Under the pieces are notes generated by a model. That model saw only the letters and a list, made by a program, of their open reading frames with translations, did no database searches and had not been told where the DNA came from. Positions 8,557-16,538 of a stretch of 64,000 nucleotides of DNA are shown in pieces. The stretch covers positions 372,001 through 436,000 of the forward strand of contig NZ_LYRP01000001.1 in assembly GCF_001655675.1 (NCBI RefSeq), given 5' to 3'. Positions within the stretch are counted from its first letter, which is position 1; every line of letters starts with the position of its first letter. This stretch comes from Mangrovibacter phragmitis (GTDB taxonomy: Bacteria; Pseudomonadota; Gammaproteobacteria; Enterobacterales; Enterobacteriaceae). Made by a program: the position numbers and the translations under genes.

Positions 8557-9306
8557 ATGAAGGGAGTTTTAGAGAAATGTACTGTGGAAGACTTTAACTA
8601 CATATCGGCCACTCTGGATAGCTATGTATCTTTCACAAACGATAAGCGCAGAAAAACACTATTATCTGCATATCAAAACAACCCAGCATTGCATGCTGAA
8701 TTAATATCACTTATTGACACACAAATAAAATACTTCGGTTCTTCCGATTTAGCTTATCTGAAGAGGCATTTAATTAATGGGGAAGGTTCTATTCCGGCCA
8801 CGGAGATCATTGATGATGTATGCAAAAAACTAAAGGTCAATGTTAAAGTCGGCGGCTCGATAGAATCAAAACTTGAAAAGCTGGTGCTCTCCGTTGTTGA
8901 GAAGGAACTATTAAGCAAGACGCCAGAAGAATTATCAAAATGTTTCAATGAACTGGGAGTAGGTGATATTGACAGAGAGGAGATAATCTCCCATATCAAA
9001 AAGAATGGCAAAGTGGCAATTTTACCTATTGTATTTCAGATCCTTGGCCCCAAAATTGCACTTGGGATCGTAGAAACCATTATCGTCAGTCTCATCGCTC
9101 AGATGATTGGAAGGGAGGCGGCGAAACAACTCGTCAAAGAGTTACTCAAGCGTAACCCCTGGATTAATAGCTTAGGACCCATTCTATGGGCTATATCTGG
9201 AGCATGGATTGCTTATGATCTGCAAGGTCCAGCCTATCGCAAAACCGTGCCAATTTGCCTGTATCTGGGGATCGTAGCTTTGCGTGATGGCGAAGAAATG
9301 TTTTAA
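8557..9306 (+). CDS. YaaW-like (DUF3944/CBP3-type) membrane-associated protein
   Basis: This 249-aa protein resembles E. coli YaaW (237 aa) in layout. It has an N-terminal helical region, a conserved C-terminal motif GPAYRKTVPICLYLGIVALR (about residues 224-243) like the SGSAYRVTIPAVLQIACLR end of YaaW, and a hydrophobic glycine-rich centre (LPIVFQILGPKIALGIVETII, about 150-180) that could insert in or cross a membrane. The function of the family is unknown. Co-directional spacing of 18 bp from the EVE-like gene suggests a sensor plus membrane-effector pair, but that is inference. The codon use is AT-rich, like the surrounding island. Confidence 0.6.
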   Translation: MKGVLEKCTVEDFNYISATLDSYVSFTNDKRRKTLLSAYQNNPALHAELISLIDTQIKYFGSSDLAYLKRHLINGEGSIPATEIIDDVCKKLKVNVKVGGSIESKLEKLVLSVVEKELLSKTPEELSKCFNELGVGDIDREEIISHIKKNGKVAILPIVFQILGPKIALGIVETIIVSLIAQMIGREAAKQLVKELLKRNPWINSLGPILWAISGAWIAYDLQGPAYRKTVPICLYLGIVALRDGEEMF

Positions 9307-9311
9307 GGTAA

Positions 9312-9340
9312 AAATGGAGTGGTTATCAGCCACTCCATTT
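9312..9340. terminator. Intrinsic terminator between convergent genes
   Basis: An 11-bp perfect stem (9312-9322 with 9330-9340) has a 7-nt loop. On the minus strand it is followed by five T residues, ending the DUF927 operon. It may also end the EVE/YaaW-like unit on the plus strand, where the T-tract is weaker. Confidence 0.8.
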
Positions 9341-9361
9341 AACCTTTACCATGCTGTAAAA

Positions 9362-11050
9362 CTATTCTGTCATAAACTTATCGAACTTACTGCATACAAA
9401 ACAGTAGCGACGACCAACTTGCTTACGCTTATAGATAATCTGAATAGTACTGTACTCCTTATTCGTATCGGATAATAATACCCCTTGCTTTGTTAATAAT
9501 GTCAGAATGCCCTTACGCTGAGATTTCGGCAAGCAGTTATGTACCAGATCCTTATCAACTGCATATACCGTACGTCCTTTAACTTTGTGGATAATGACCG
9601 TTGCCTTTTTAATCGCCGTTTGAGTCACGCGATCATTTCCAATCAGATTTAAAAGATCATCCTTTTTGATAAAATCAATAATTGCATCAAACGAACGACC
9701 TAATGGTGACTTCATTACCTCAGGTTCAGATAAAACCACCTCAAGGGAGTCCAGGTAGCAGGTTGAGATCCCCTTCATCACATCCTGCTTTGTAAAGGGT
9801 AAAACACCATATTTCACAGCCATGGAACCTGCTACATAAGCGATGGCAAAACGTTTGGCAATACGTACCTGAATGCCGGAGTTACGATCGACCTGATGCT
9901 TGTTGAGGAAGAACTCAATGCCTTTTTCAAGCTTCCGTTTCACACTCTCACGATCATCCTGAATATCCGCTACCAGGCGCTTGAGAAATGCAGGTTTGGC
10001 ACTACCGTAATATCGGTGAGTTGCATCCTTTATCGCATGAACAAGTTCGTTGCTGGAATTAATACCATCTGGCAGTGATTCGAAGATCCCCATTTCAGCA
10101 CCAGCATCTGCATTAACGTCGATTACACGCACATTTTCGCCTTCAAGGCGCTCAACGTTCCCGGAAGCAGCAAGTTGTTGAAGACTGCACTCACCCGTAC
10201 TGAAAATACTTACCTGCCATTCAGCAACTTTGTTCTCATACATTGCAGAGCGTGTTTTCCCTTTACCACCCGATAACGTATACACGCGGTTCTGCATGAT
10301 TTTAGCGGCTGCCAGTACGTCTTTATCTAACAGCTTCGACTCATCGAGAACCAGGTAGCTGTCGTTATGGGCCACGGCAATCTCCTCAAGCCCTTTATCC
10401 GTATTGTTCCACAGTACGACAATGTCTTTCGGCGATCCTGCTAATGACGCCAGCATGTAGGCACTGGAGGTTTTTCCTATACTACTCATCCCCCATAAAT
10501 GAAACCCGCCCCCTTCCATACCTGAAAGCTTAAGGAGAAAACCTGAAAATCCGCAGCACAGAGCTAACATAATACGCGAGCTATATAGTGCATATGGAGC
10601 GACATTCATTTTCCATAATTTTAATGTCTCCTGTTTATCCTCGACTGATAAATGATTTTTAGCACCAGGATGCAGTACAGGCTTATCCCCTTTAACTTTT
10701 CCAATAACTATATCGTTAACACGCAAATAAACATCACCATAAAAACCTGGCTTATAGCACAGTGTGATTATCTTATCGGTTTCCTTAATTACTTCTTGAT
10801 GAGCTTGAATCCAGTATTCTTTAGTCACATTGGGATTATGCCCGCACGTTAATAACGTTTTTTTTAACTCCAATACACTGATAAGTGCCTTGGCTGGTAC
10901 AAGCACACGGGTCGACTCCATCTCTTGAAAATCAGTGATTTTAATAAGTCGGTATGCAACTGGACATGATTCGGAAATTTTTGTACGAGCCAACAATGTA
11001 ACAAATAGCTTTTCTTTTTTATTATTCAATATCTCTTTATATTCTTTCAT
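9362..11050 (-). CDS. DUF927-family ATPase (helicase/primase-associated)
   Basis: This 562-aa protein belongs to the DUF927 family found in phage satellites, plasmids and integrative elements, usually as the motor of a replication module. The ATPase core is clear: Walker A GMSSIGKT at 187-194 preceded by FHLW, Walker B SYLVLDES at 231-238, and a sensor region VSIFSTGE. The N-terminal part (1-130) resembles the small beta-rich region before the ATPase, with no visible primase zinc motif. The start follows AAGGAACTATAA. It lies downstream of the alpA and Rep-like genes on the same strand (165-bp gap) and probably forms the replication unit with them. The assignment is by recognised motifs. Confidence 0.8.
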   Translation of the reverse strand: MKEYKEILNNKKEKLFVTLLARTKISESCPVAYRLIKITDFQEMESTRVLVPAKALISVLELKKTLLTCGHNPNVTKEYWIQAHQEVIKETDKIITLCYKPGFYGDVYLRVNDIVIGKVKGDKPVLHPGAKNHLSVEDKQETLKLWKMNVAPYALYSSRIMLALCCGFSGFLLKLSGMEGGGFHLWGMSSIGKTSSAYMLASLAGSPKDIVVLWNNTDKGLEEIAVAHNDSYLVLDESKLLDKDVLAAAKIMQNRVYTLSGGKGKTRSAMYENKVAEWQVSIFSTGECSLQQLAASGNVERLEGENVRVIDVNADAGAEMGIFESLPDGINSSNELVHAIKDATHRYYGSAKPAFLKRLVADIQDDRESVKRKLEKGIEFFLNKHQVDRNSGIQVRIAKRFAIAYVAGSMAVKYGVLPFTKQDVMKGISTCYLDSLEVVLSEPEVMKSPLGRSFDAIIDFIKKDDLLNLIGNDRVTQTAIKKATVIIHKVKGRTVYAVDKDLVHNCLPKSQRKGILTLLTKQGVLLSDTNKEYSTIQIIYKRKQVGRRYCFVCSKFDKFMTE

Positions 11051-11215
11051 TTATAGTTCCTTATCGTATTTAAAGATCACATCATAGTTGCAGTAATAAA
11101 CATCAGAATTAAAGCATGAGAGTTCCCTTGTATGATTTCTCACACAACACTATTATTTTATTTAAAATTGCAGAAATAGTTTACAGCTGGTACATATCGC
11201 TAATAGATTATGACA
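11051..11215. other. AT-rich spacer between Rep-like and DUF927 genes
   Basis: 165 bp of very AT-rich DNA. It may hold a promoter for the DUF927 gene or an origin targeted by the Rep-like protein. No iterons are obvious. Confidence 0.3.
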
Positions 11216-12058
11216 TTATTTTAATATTAAATGGTCGCCATACTTCCTTACTTTATACATAAAGGTTAATGTCTGTATTCCCTGCTTATCCATCATAACT
11301 AAAGAATGAGCATGCTGTTTCGGGCGTAATCTGAACTTCTTAGTTCGGCGCTTAGGTTTAATACTCTTATTGTTGATAAGTATAGGCTTGTTTTCTTTAT
11401 ACGATTCAACGCGCCACCATATAGCCTTGAACAAGTAACTTATTTGTTTCTCCGGGTTGTCTATTCCTGTATCAAACATTGGTCTGGAAATGACACTCTT
11501 TCTGGTCGACATATTGTGCTTGTTTTTCATTCTGTTCCGAAGTTTATTTAATGCCTCCTCTTCATTGAAAGTGATTAAGTGAAAATGAGGTAGCCACAAT
11601 CCAGTGTCTATATGGTAATCCATTTCGAAACCACCAATCACCATATACTTGAATCCACATTCTTTTAACCACCGCCGGAGACGTGCAATCAGTGCATCTG
11701 GCGACCATATGGGTGCTTCTGCATCTGTGAACGCATCCTGGTAGAAAATCAAGGTCACACTACGCCATTTATGTGTCTTGTTGCATAATCGCAGGACTTC
11801 CCTTGTCATCTGTAGCCGGTATCGCCTATGGCATTCCGGGCATGCTGCGCTGTTACAGGGGTATTTCGGGTGGCATTCCGTTAATTTTTCACAGAGCGCT
11901 TTGTAACATGCTCCGGTATATGTGGATAAACTGGCAATCCTGAACACCCTTTCCTTCCTTGCCTGCTCTGGTGTTTCAAAGCCCGGTATAGATAACGCCA
12001 ACATTTCAAGCTCCGGAGACAGACCGGCCAACGGGATTCGCTTATTCAATATCAACAT
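11216..12058 (-). CDS. Rep-like protein, inovirus Gp2/YagK-type with zinc and HUH motifs
   Basis: This 280-aa protein is of the type found in inoviruses and cryptic prophages (inovirus Gp2/YagK/YfjJ-like). A cysteine-rich segment C68-x4-C73-x2-C76-H77 looks like a zinc-binding knuckle. LWLPHFHLITF gives an HUH motif (H158, H160) of rolling-circle Rep/relaxase endonucleases, and a downstream ISYLFKAIWWRVESYK segment could supply the catalytic tyrosine. It likely starts replication of the element by nicking an origin. Its start abuts the alpA stop (TAATG, 1-nt overlap), so the two are translationally coupled. Confidence 0.75.
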   Translation of the reverse strand: MLILNKRIPLAGLSPELEMLALSIPGFETPEQARKERVFRIASLSTYTGACYKALCEKLTECHPKYPCNSAACPECHRRYRLQMTREVLRLCNKTHKWRSVTLIFYQDAFTDAEAPIWSPDALIARLRRWLKECGFKYMVIGGFEMDYHIDTGLWLPHFHLITFNEEEALNKLRNRMKNKHNMSTRKSVISRPMFDTGIDNPEKQISYLFKAIWWRVESYKENKPILINNKSIKPKRRTKKFRLRPKQHAHSLVMMDKQGIQTLTFMYKVRKYGDHLILK

Positions 12059-12252
12059 TATTCCTCTTTTTTTGATGGCCTCTCATTAATCCATTTATAA
12101 ATATCGGCCTCATACCATGCAACAGCACGGCCCCCTGTTACTGATACCTGAGGAGGAAAATTGTTGCTGGCGAGCATCCTGTATAATGTCGCGCGGGACA
12201 TTGCACACAACCTCGTTACTTCATCTATTTTAATTAACCGACCTTTATTCAT
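12058..12252 (-). CDS. AlpA-family phage-type DNA-binding regulator
   Basis: This 64-aa helix-turn-helix protein is of the AlpA/MerR-like excisionase type: IKIDEVTRLCAMSRATLYRML, then FPPQVSVTGGRAVAWYEADIYKWI, the full AlpA signature. I place the start at 12252, because AGGAGGACTT precedes that ATG and the residue numbering then fits the family; an upstream in-frame ATG at 12306 has no such site. AlpA proteins activate excision/integration or replication genes of satellites such as P4 and CP4-57. Here it heads the Rep-DUF927 unit and is divergent from the 222-aa gene. Confidence 0.85.
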   Translation of the reverse strand: MNKGRLIKIDEVTRLCAMSRATLYRMLASNNFPPQVSVTGGRAVAWYEADIYKWINERPSKKEE

Positions 12253-12484
12253 AAGTCCTCCTGCGTTTCGTTGAGAACATAATAGCGGATTGAATTTCGG
12301 TGGCAATATCCCTACCTAGTGCGAAAATATATGTGCTTCTCACTCTTTTTTCTGAAAGTGAATAATGATTGCTTTAAATCGGAAGATGGATTATTTATGT
12401 GAGAAGCACGTGGATGTTTTTTATGCAAACACAAAAACAATCATTTATTTTAATCTTGTAAAATTAATAATCACGGAGTTTTAA
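12253..12484. promoter_or_regulatory. Divergent control region between alpA-like gene and 222-aa gene
   Basis: About 230 bp of AT-rich DNA separate two divergent starts. It must contain both promoters. GTGAGAAGCAC-like sequence occurs near 12399 and its complement (GTGCTTCTCAC) near 12330, an approximately 11-bp inverted pair flanking the region that could be operators for AlpA or another regulator. Confidence 0.45.
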
Positions 12485-13153
12485 ATGGAAACCAACAATT
12501 CTGACACTAATAAAAACAGAGAAACAGTTAGTTATGCTAAAAATTCAGAAGATCCGTCTAATACCACTCACACCAAAAAGACAAGAAAGTCCCGAAACGC
12601 CCGCTATAAGAGTAAAACGGAGTCAATTCATGAGAAATCGGGGTTCACAACGCTAAAGCTGCGTGTCGGGCAGGATGTCATGCAAAAGCTGGAGGAAATC
12701 TACCGGGATCATCGGGGCTATGAACTGAATGAAACCCGTAAAGATCTGGATGCCCTCAGCAAAGTCGTCAGCTACTGCGTGAGTAAGTTCTATAAAGAAA
12801 TGTATTTGCAGAAAAAAAAGGGGGCATTGCCTGACATTCTTCCGGCAAAAACACCGCGCGCACAGGAGCTGTACGACCTGTACCAGGCCGTTACCCACAG
12901 GGCATTGTCTGGTATGCCCCATCAAATGATTGCCATTGAGATGGAACACGACAGATACCAGTCTCCTGCCAATATAATTGCCAGTCGACGGGGTTCACGC
13001 AAAACGCCATTACCCTGGAATGTTTCTCAGGTTGATGATCTGCTGAGCATTCAGTGGGTAAACGATGAAATCAAGAAGCTTAATGAGAAAGAGATTCATC
13101 ATCCCCCTATCCAACCTGCTGCCGTGGATAATCTGAGTGATTCTGAAAAGTGA
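12485..13153 (+). CDS. Hypothetical island protein, basic N-terminus
   Basis: This 222-aa protein belongs to no family I can name. The first 55 residues are polar and basic (KNRE, KKTRKSRNARYKSKTES), probably disordered or nucleic-acid-contacting. A helical region follows (LRVGQDVMQKLEEIYRDHRG, then VVSYCVSKFYKEMYLQKK) that recalls ribbon-helix-helix or relaxosome accessory proteins only loosely. GGAG lies upstream of the ATG. Its position, divergent from alpA and upstream of the integrase, suggests a regulatory or mobilisation role. This is contextual inference only. Confidence 0.6.
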   Translation: METNNSDTNKNRETVSYAKNSEDPSNTTHTKKTRKSRNARYKSKTESIHEKSGFTTLKLRVGQDVMQKLEEIYRDHRGYELNETRKDLDALSKVVSYCVSKFYKEMYLQKKKGALPDILPAKTPRAQELYDLYQAVTHRALSGMPHQMIAIEMEHDRYQSPANIIASRRGSRKTPLPWNVSQVDDLLSIQWVNDEIKKLNEKEIHHPPIQPAAVDNLSDSEK

Positions 13154-13217
13154 CTGGTGGTGGATTGCCTCAGAACGTGTAATGTTACTGCAACAGCGAC
13201 TAACGGGGAGATAAACA

Positions 13218-13526
13218 ATGACATTTGATATCGACTATGACGCACTGCGGGCCTCAGTATTCAAACAGCATTATGTTCCTGCTGTTGAGTCTATCGGAAA
13301 AATTGGGCGTTACTGGTTTGGAGGAACAAGGCAGGCCGCCTCAATGGTGGCATCCTTGTTAAGAGAAAGTGGGATGTCGATCATCTTGCATAATGCACCA
13401 CCTCGCTGGGAATTCGTGGTTTACCTGACAGAAAGTAACGTCGATAGTGACGACTTAGATGAAATTGCGCTTCGTCGACATGAGCTGATTGAACAAGGTG
13501 TTGCAGAACGGGATTTACCTCTTTAA
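13218..13526 (+). CDS. Small hypothetical protein
   Basis: This 102-aa acidic protein has a good ribosome binding site (GGGGAG) before the ATG. Content such as YWFGGTRQAASMVASLLRESG and WEFVVYLTESNVDSDDLDEIAL suggests a small alpha/beta domain. I know no function. It follows the 222-aa gene by 64 bp and its stop lies 3 bp from the convergent integrase stop. Confidence 0.6.
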   Translation: MTFDIDYDALRASVFKQHYVPAVESIGKIGRYWFGGTRQAASMVASLLRESGMSIILHNAPPRWEFVVYLTESNVDSDDLDEIALRRHELIEQGVAERDLPL

Positions 13527-13529
13527 TCA

Positions 13530-14474
13530 TCACCAGCACCGTAAACTCTGTGATGCTTTGGCTTTCATACCCTCACCACGATAGTCATAGCGCGTCGTCG
13601 TGGATATGTCGCTGTGGCCTGCCAACTGGCGGACGGTGTTGATATCCACGCCCTGTTCCAGCAAACGGGTGATGAAGGTGCGCCGCATATCATGCGGGGT
13701 AAAACGTGCTATGCCTGCCGTTTGCTGTAACTCAGCCAGGATACCCGTTAACCCGGTTGTTGTCAGAGGCTGGCTGGCGACCTTACCGTTGCGCTGGATA
13801 CGGTTGAACAGTGCGCTGTCAGCTTCATCTGCGCCAACTTTCAGCCACGCGCGGATAGCCTTATCCACTGCATCCGCTACGTGAATTTCACGGTATTTGC
13901 GCCCCTTTCCTTGCCTCACTGTCAGAATGCCATTGTTATAGTCCCGGCGCTCAAGTTTGACCAGTTCCCCGGCCCGCAGGCCCGTTCCGCAAAGTGTCAG
14001 CACAATAGCGGCATCACGGTAGCGCCGTATCGGTTGCGGATGCTGTTTTGCGGCCTGAATCAGCGCGCGGATTTCCTGCCTGTCCAGCGCCCTTCCCTTG
14101 CGCTGGATATCGCCGCTCACGCGCTTTACTGACCGGATACGTGCCAGCGTTTCGGCATTCATACAATTGAGGTTAAAGGCCGTCTGCGCCACGCCCCGCA
14201 GTGCTGATAACGCCATGTTCACCGACGACACGGCGTAACCGTCATCCAGCAGTGCCGCTCGTACTTTAGCGACGGCAGCGTAGTTAAGTTGTTCCCACGG
14301 GTAGTTATCTGCACCCACACCGCGTTTAAGTATGCCGGCACTGCGGTTTAACAGGCTGGTGATACCTCTGCGCCCCGAGGGAGCCAGACCGGCAATATAC
14401 GCATCAAACACGGTTGTTTGTACCACCGAAACGACCTGACGCAACGCAGCCCCGCTCATGCGCGTAACCCGCAA
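13530..14474 (-). CDS. Tyrosine recombinase/integrase
   Basis: This 314-aa phage-type integrase has an N-terminal SAM-like core-binding domain and a C-terminal catalytic domain. The catalytic residues are all visible: GTGLRAGELVKL (first Arg), TPHDMRRTFITRLL (His-x-x-Arg), LAGHSDISTTTRYDY (His and nucleophile Tyr). It should catalyse site-specific integration or excision of the element that carries it. It is the last gene of a minus-strand cluster with radC, a cysteine peptidase and a DUF2787 gene. I found no recognisable attachment site next to it. Higher GC than the neighbouring replication module suggests a different origin. Confidence 0.9.
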   Translation of the reverse strand: MRVTRMSGAALRQVVSVVQTTVFDAYIAGLAPSGRRGITSLLNRSAGILKRGVGADNYPWEQLNYAAVAKVRAALLDDGYAVSSVNMALSALRGVAQTAFNLNCMNAETLARIRSVKRVSGDIQRKGRALDRQEIRALIQAAKQHPQPIRRYRDAAIVLTLCGTGLRAGELVKLERRDYNNGILTVRQGKGRKYREIHVADAVDKAIRAWLKVGADEADSALFNRIQRNGKVASQPLTTTGLTGILAELQQTAGIARFTPHDMRRTFITRLLEQGVDINTVRQLAGHSDISTTTRYDYRGEGMKAKASQSLRCW

Positions 14475-14505
14475 TAACGTACATTAAACCAGGTAACTTT
14501 CAGCA

Positions 14506-14958
14506 TCACACTAGCCCCCGTTCAGCCATTGATACCGTTTCCGTCCCCGCCACGATAAAGTGATCAAGTAACCGCACATCCAGCATTTCCAGCAACTCCT
14601 GTAGTTTTTTAGTCAACTTGATATCGCAACGGCTGGGTTCAGGCTCGCCGCTGGGGTGGTTGTGGACAAGGATGACTGCGGCGGCATTATGTTTCAGTAC
14701 ACGCTTAATAACTTCGCGGGGGTGAACGCTGACCGTGTTTAATGTGCCCCTGAACAGTATTTCACGGTGCAGCAGCTGATTCTGGTTATCGAGCAGGATG
14801 ATGCCAAACTCTTCATGTTCAAGCGGTGCCAGCTCAACCATCACACACCGCCGTACATCATCAGGGGAGCAGAGTTGAACGCCACGCTGGTAGTACCGGC
14901 TGATAATATCACGCGCCTGGTCAAGGATACGGGTTTCATGCTGGGTAAACATGGTCAT
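14506..14958 (-). CDS. radC: RadC/YeeS-family MPN (JAMM-like) protein
   Basis: From the ATG at 14958 (GGGAG upstream) this is 150 aa, the length of the short island RadC type (YeeS, YkfG, about 148 aa). The JAMM-like metal motif is VHNHPSGEPEPSRCD, with the upstream glutamate in LEHEEFGIILLD. RadC was named for DNA repair but its biochemical role is unclear; in genomic islands it is a typical marker next to integrases. The start lies 1 nt after the stop of the upstream peptidase gene, so translation is coupled. Full-length chromosomal RadC has an additional N-terminal helix-hairpin-helix domain, absent here. Confidence 0.88.
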   Translation of the reverse strand: MTMFTQHETRILDQARDIISRYYQRGVQLCSPDDVRRCVMVELAPLEHEEFGIILLDNQNQLLHREILFRGTLNTVSVHPREVIKRVLKHNAAAVILVHNHPSGEPEPSRCDIKLTKKLQELLEMLDVRLLDHFIVAGTETVSMAERGLV

Positions 14959-14959
14959 T

Positions 14960-15499
14960 TCAGAACTCCCGTTCAATGAAGTAAATAGCGTCGGGAAACA
15001 GCTGGCGGCGGGTTACGCCAGTACGCAGGGAGAAAGCTTTACGGGGCATAGTGGTTCGCCCGTTACTGTCGAAGAAACAGAGCGTTTCTTCGTCCATTTT
15101 GACCAGAAGGGACCAGTGAAACTGGTCGCTGAGCATAATTAGTCGGGAGTGGTCAGTAACGTCAAGAAACCGCTGCATTTCCCTGAACAGTCGCCCGTCT
15201 GTTACTCCCCGCTTCCCTGCAAAGGGTCTGGTGATTTGGACCGGGAACTGGCGGCTGTAGTGCCCTTTCTGCAACACCTGCGCTATCAGCCAGTCCAGAC
15301 GCTCCTCTTCAATCCCTTCAGTCAGCCACTCATGCAAAGGCCAGCGCTGCTGGTAAGCCTGAATAAGCCGGTTCATTAACGGGCGTCGTTTCACTCTGCC
15401 GTCATACAGCCAGCTCAGCATATTAACCATGCAATAAGCACCGCAAAGACAGTCCAGTTCGCCCTGTTGAGACGCACGTATCCCTCTGTCAGTCGTCAC
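14960..15499 (-). CDS. Papain/C39-like cysteine peptidase
   Basis: This 179-aa protein begins at GTG 15499 with GAGGA upstream. The N-terminal motif QQGELDCLCGAYCMVNML (11-28) fits a papain-like or C39-like active site: oxyanion glutamine Q11/Q12 and a Cys-Gly nucleophile pair (C19). QFHWSLLV supplies the histidine (H128) and CFFDSNGR the acidic or Asn residue (D144). No signal peptide or transporter domain is present, so it is a cytoplasmic peptidase rather than a bacteriocin exporter. Its substrate is unknown. It is coupled to radC and sits upstream of the integrase. It may process a host or element protein, but that is speculation. Confidence 0.7.
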   Translation of the reverse strand: MTTDRGIRASQQGELDCLCGAYCMVNMLSWLYDGRVKRRPLMNRLIQAYQQRWPLHEWLTEGIEEERLDWLIAQVLQKGHYSRQFPVQITRPFAGKRGVTDGRLFREMQRFLDVTDHSRLIMLSDQFHWSLLVKMDEETLCFFDSNGRTTMPRKAFSLRTGVTRRQLFPDAIYFIEREF

Positions 15500-15540
15500 A
15501 GATAATTCCTCATAAAGTAGTGATGGTTAGTGCAGAGGGA

Positions 15541-15933
15541 TTAACTTTCCCACAGGACGGTAATGGTGTAGACGTTCATGGCGTGATACTGAATAAAGTT
15601 GGATTGCCAGAGTTCAAATAACTCCCTTCCGGCGTTAACAGGCAAATCACCAACATGGGCAAGAAAGACATATTGCTGACTCCAGCTGATATCAATTTCC
15701 TTTTCCAGTTCAGGATAAACCACTCCCATATAACTGAAGTCGGTGATGTAATCGAAACACCATTCGTCATTGCGAGAAATAAGCCGTATTTCGACAGGAT
15801 GATAACCGCCCTTTTCAGCGCTGTAACTCAGGTCTTTAAATAACAGACTGACAGCGGCTATTCTGGCTTTATGCGGTGGGGGATTTCCTATCTCTTTAAA
15901 TATGACGTTAATTAATTCCTGACTGACTGGCAT
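15541..15933 (-). CDS. DUF2787 family protein
   Basis: From the ATG at 15933 (AGGAAGGG upstream) the product is 130 aa and matches DUF2787, a family common on plasmids and islands of Vibrio and enterics: KDLSYSAEKGGYHPVEIRL, WCFDYITDFSYMG and ELFELWQSNFIQYHAM are its conserved blocks. Function is unknown. It belongs to the minus-strand cluster ending in radC and the integrase. An upstream in-frame ATG at 15963 is less likely because it lacks a good ribosome binding site. Confidence 0.8.
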   Translation of the reverse strand: MPVSQELINVIFKEIGNPPPHKARIAAVSLLFKDLSYSAEKGGYHPVEIRLISRNDEWCFDYITDFSYMGVVYPELEKEIDISWSQQYVFLAHVGDLPVNAGRELFELWQSNFIQYHAMNVYTITVLWES

Positions 15934-15959
15934 AGTCAGCCCTTCCTGATGTATTTTAT

Positions 15960-16208
15960 TCACTTTAATTCCATGTATTGGTTGACGGATAGTTCATTAA
16001 CTTCACTCAATGGAGTGTCAACAGAATCAAGTCTGTGCAGATCATACTTATATGCCCATTCATTGACTGCCTGATAAGGACGAACACAATCAGTCCAGTA
16101 TCTTTTCATATAACTTGCCTCACAAAAGGCAGTGTCGTTAATGTCTATGCCATAATACTTAATGAAGAGTTTATTAACTAACCTCTGCCATTGTAATAAT
16201 GAATACAC
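15960..16208 (-). CDS. Small hypothetical protein upstream of DUF2787
   Basis: This 82-aa protein has no motif that I recognise: many aromatic residues (LLQWQRLVNKLFIKYYGIDIND, WTDCVRPYQAVNEWAYKYDL). The gene is just upstream of the DUF2787 gene (26 bp) and is probably the first gene of the int-radC cluster. It may be specific to this cluster. Confidence 0.55.
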   Translation of the reverse strand: MYSLLQWQRLVNKLFIKYYGIDINDTAFCEASYMKRYWTDCVRPYQAVNEWAYKYDLHRLDSVDTPLSEVNELSVNQYMELK

Positions 16209-16538
16209 AATATCCCCTGTTAGATATAGTCAGACCTGTGTTCTTTAAATACAGTCAACCCTCCAGTGAAGGATTAACAAAATGAACGTTTAAAGAATGT
16301 GATGATTTAAATGGCTGGTTGCAATTAATAACACTATCCAGCAATGAAATTATAGCAAAAATATACTTTCATTGCAAATAATAACAACGAGAAACAAGTT
16401 CGTAATTCAGAACGGAAATAACTGAAAACAGATTTTTATTCATTAATAAGTAATGGCATACTTTACATTCCGCCATGTCAGACGGGCCAGGGTTCCGGGG
16501 TGGTTCCTTCTGTCTGACATGGCGGAAAACTGACGCTA
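16209..16538. other. AT-rich spacer between two minus-strand clusters
   Basis: 330 bp without a gene. It contains the promoter region of the DUF2787 cluster (left part, very AT-rich around 16320-16450) and a long perfect inverted repeat (16468-16527). Confidence 0.4.
16468..16527. repeat. 16-bp perfect inverted repeat downstream of the c-like gene
   Basis: Arms TTCCGCCATGTCAGAC (16468-16483) and its exact complement (16512-16527) flank a GC-rich 28-nt spacer. It lies 11 bp beyond the stop of the Mu c-like gene. It could be a terminator-like hairpin (no clear T-tract), a recombination site or an end-type repeat of a mobile unit. Confidence 0.75.

Noticed and set aside
13530..16208. Bacterial ubiquitin-like (Bil-type) system, because of RadC (JAMM-like) and a cysteine peptidase
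   Set aside because: No ubiquitin-like, E1 or E2 protein is encoded nearby, and short RadC proteins are common island genes. I keep only the observation of the cluster.
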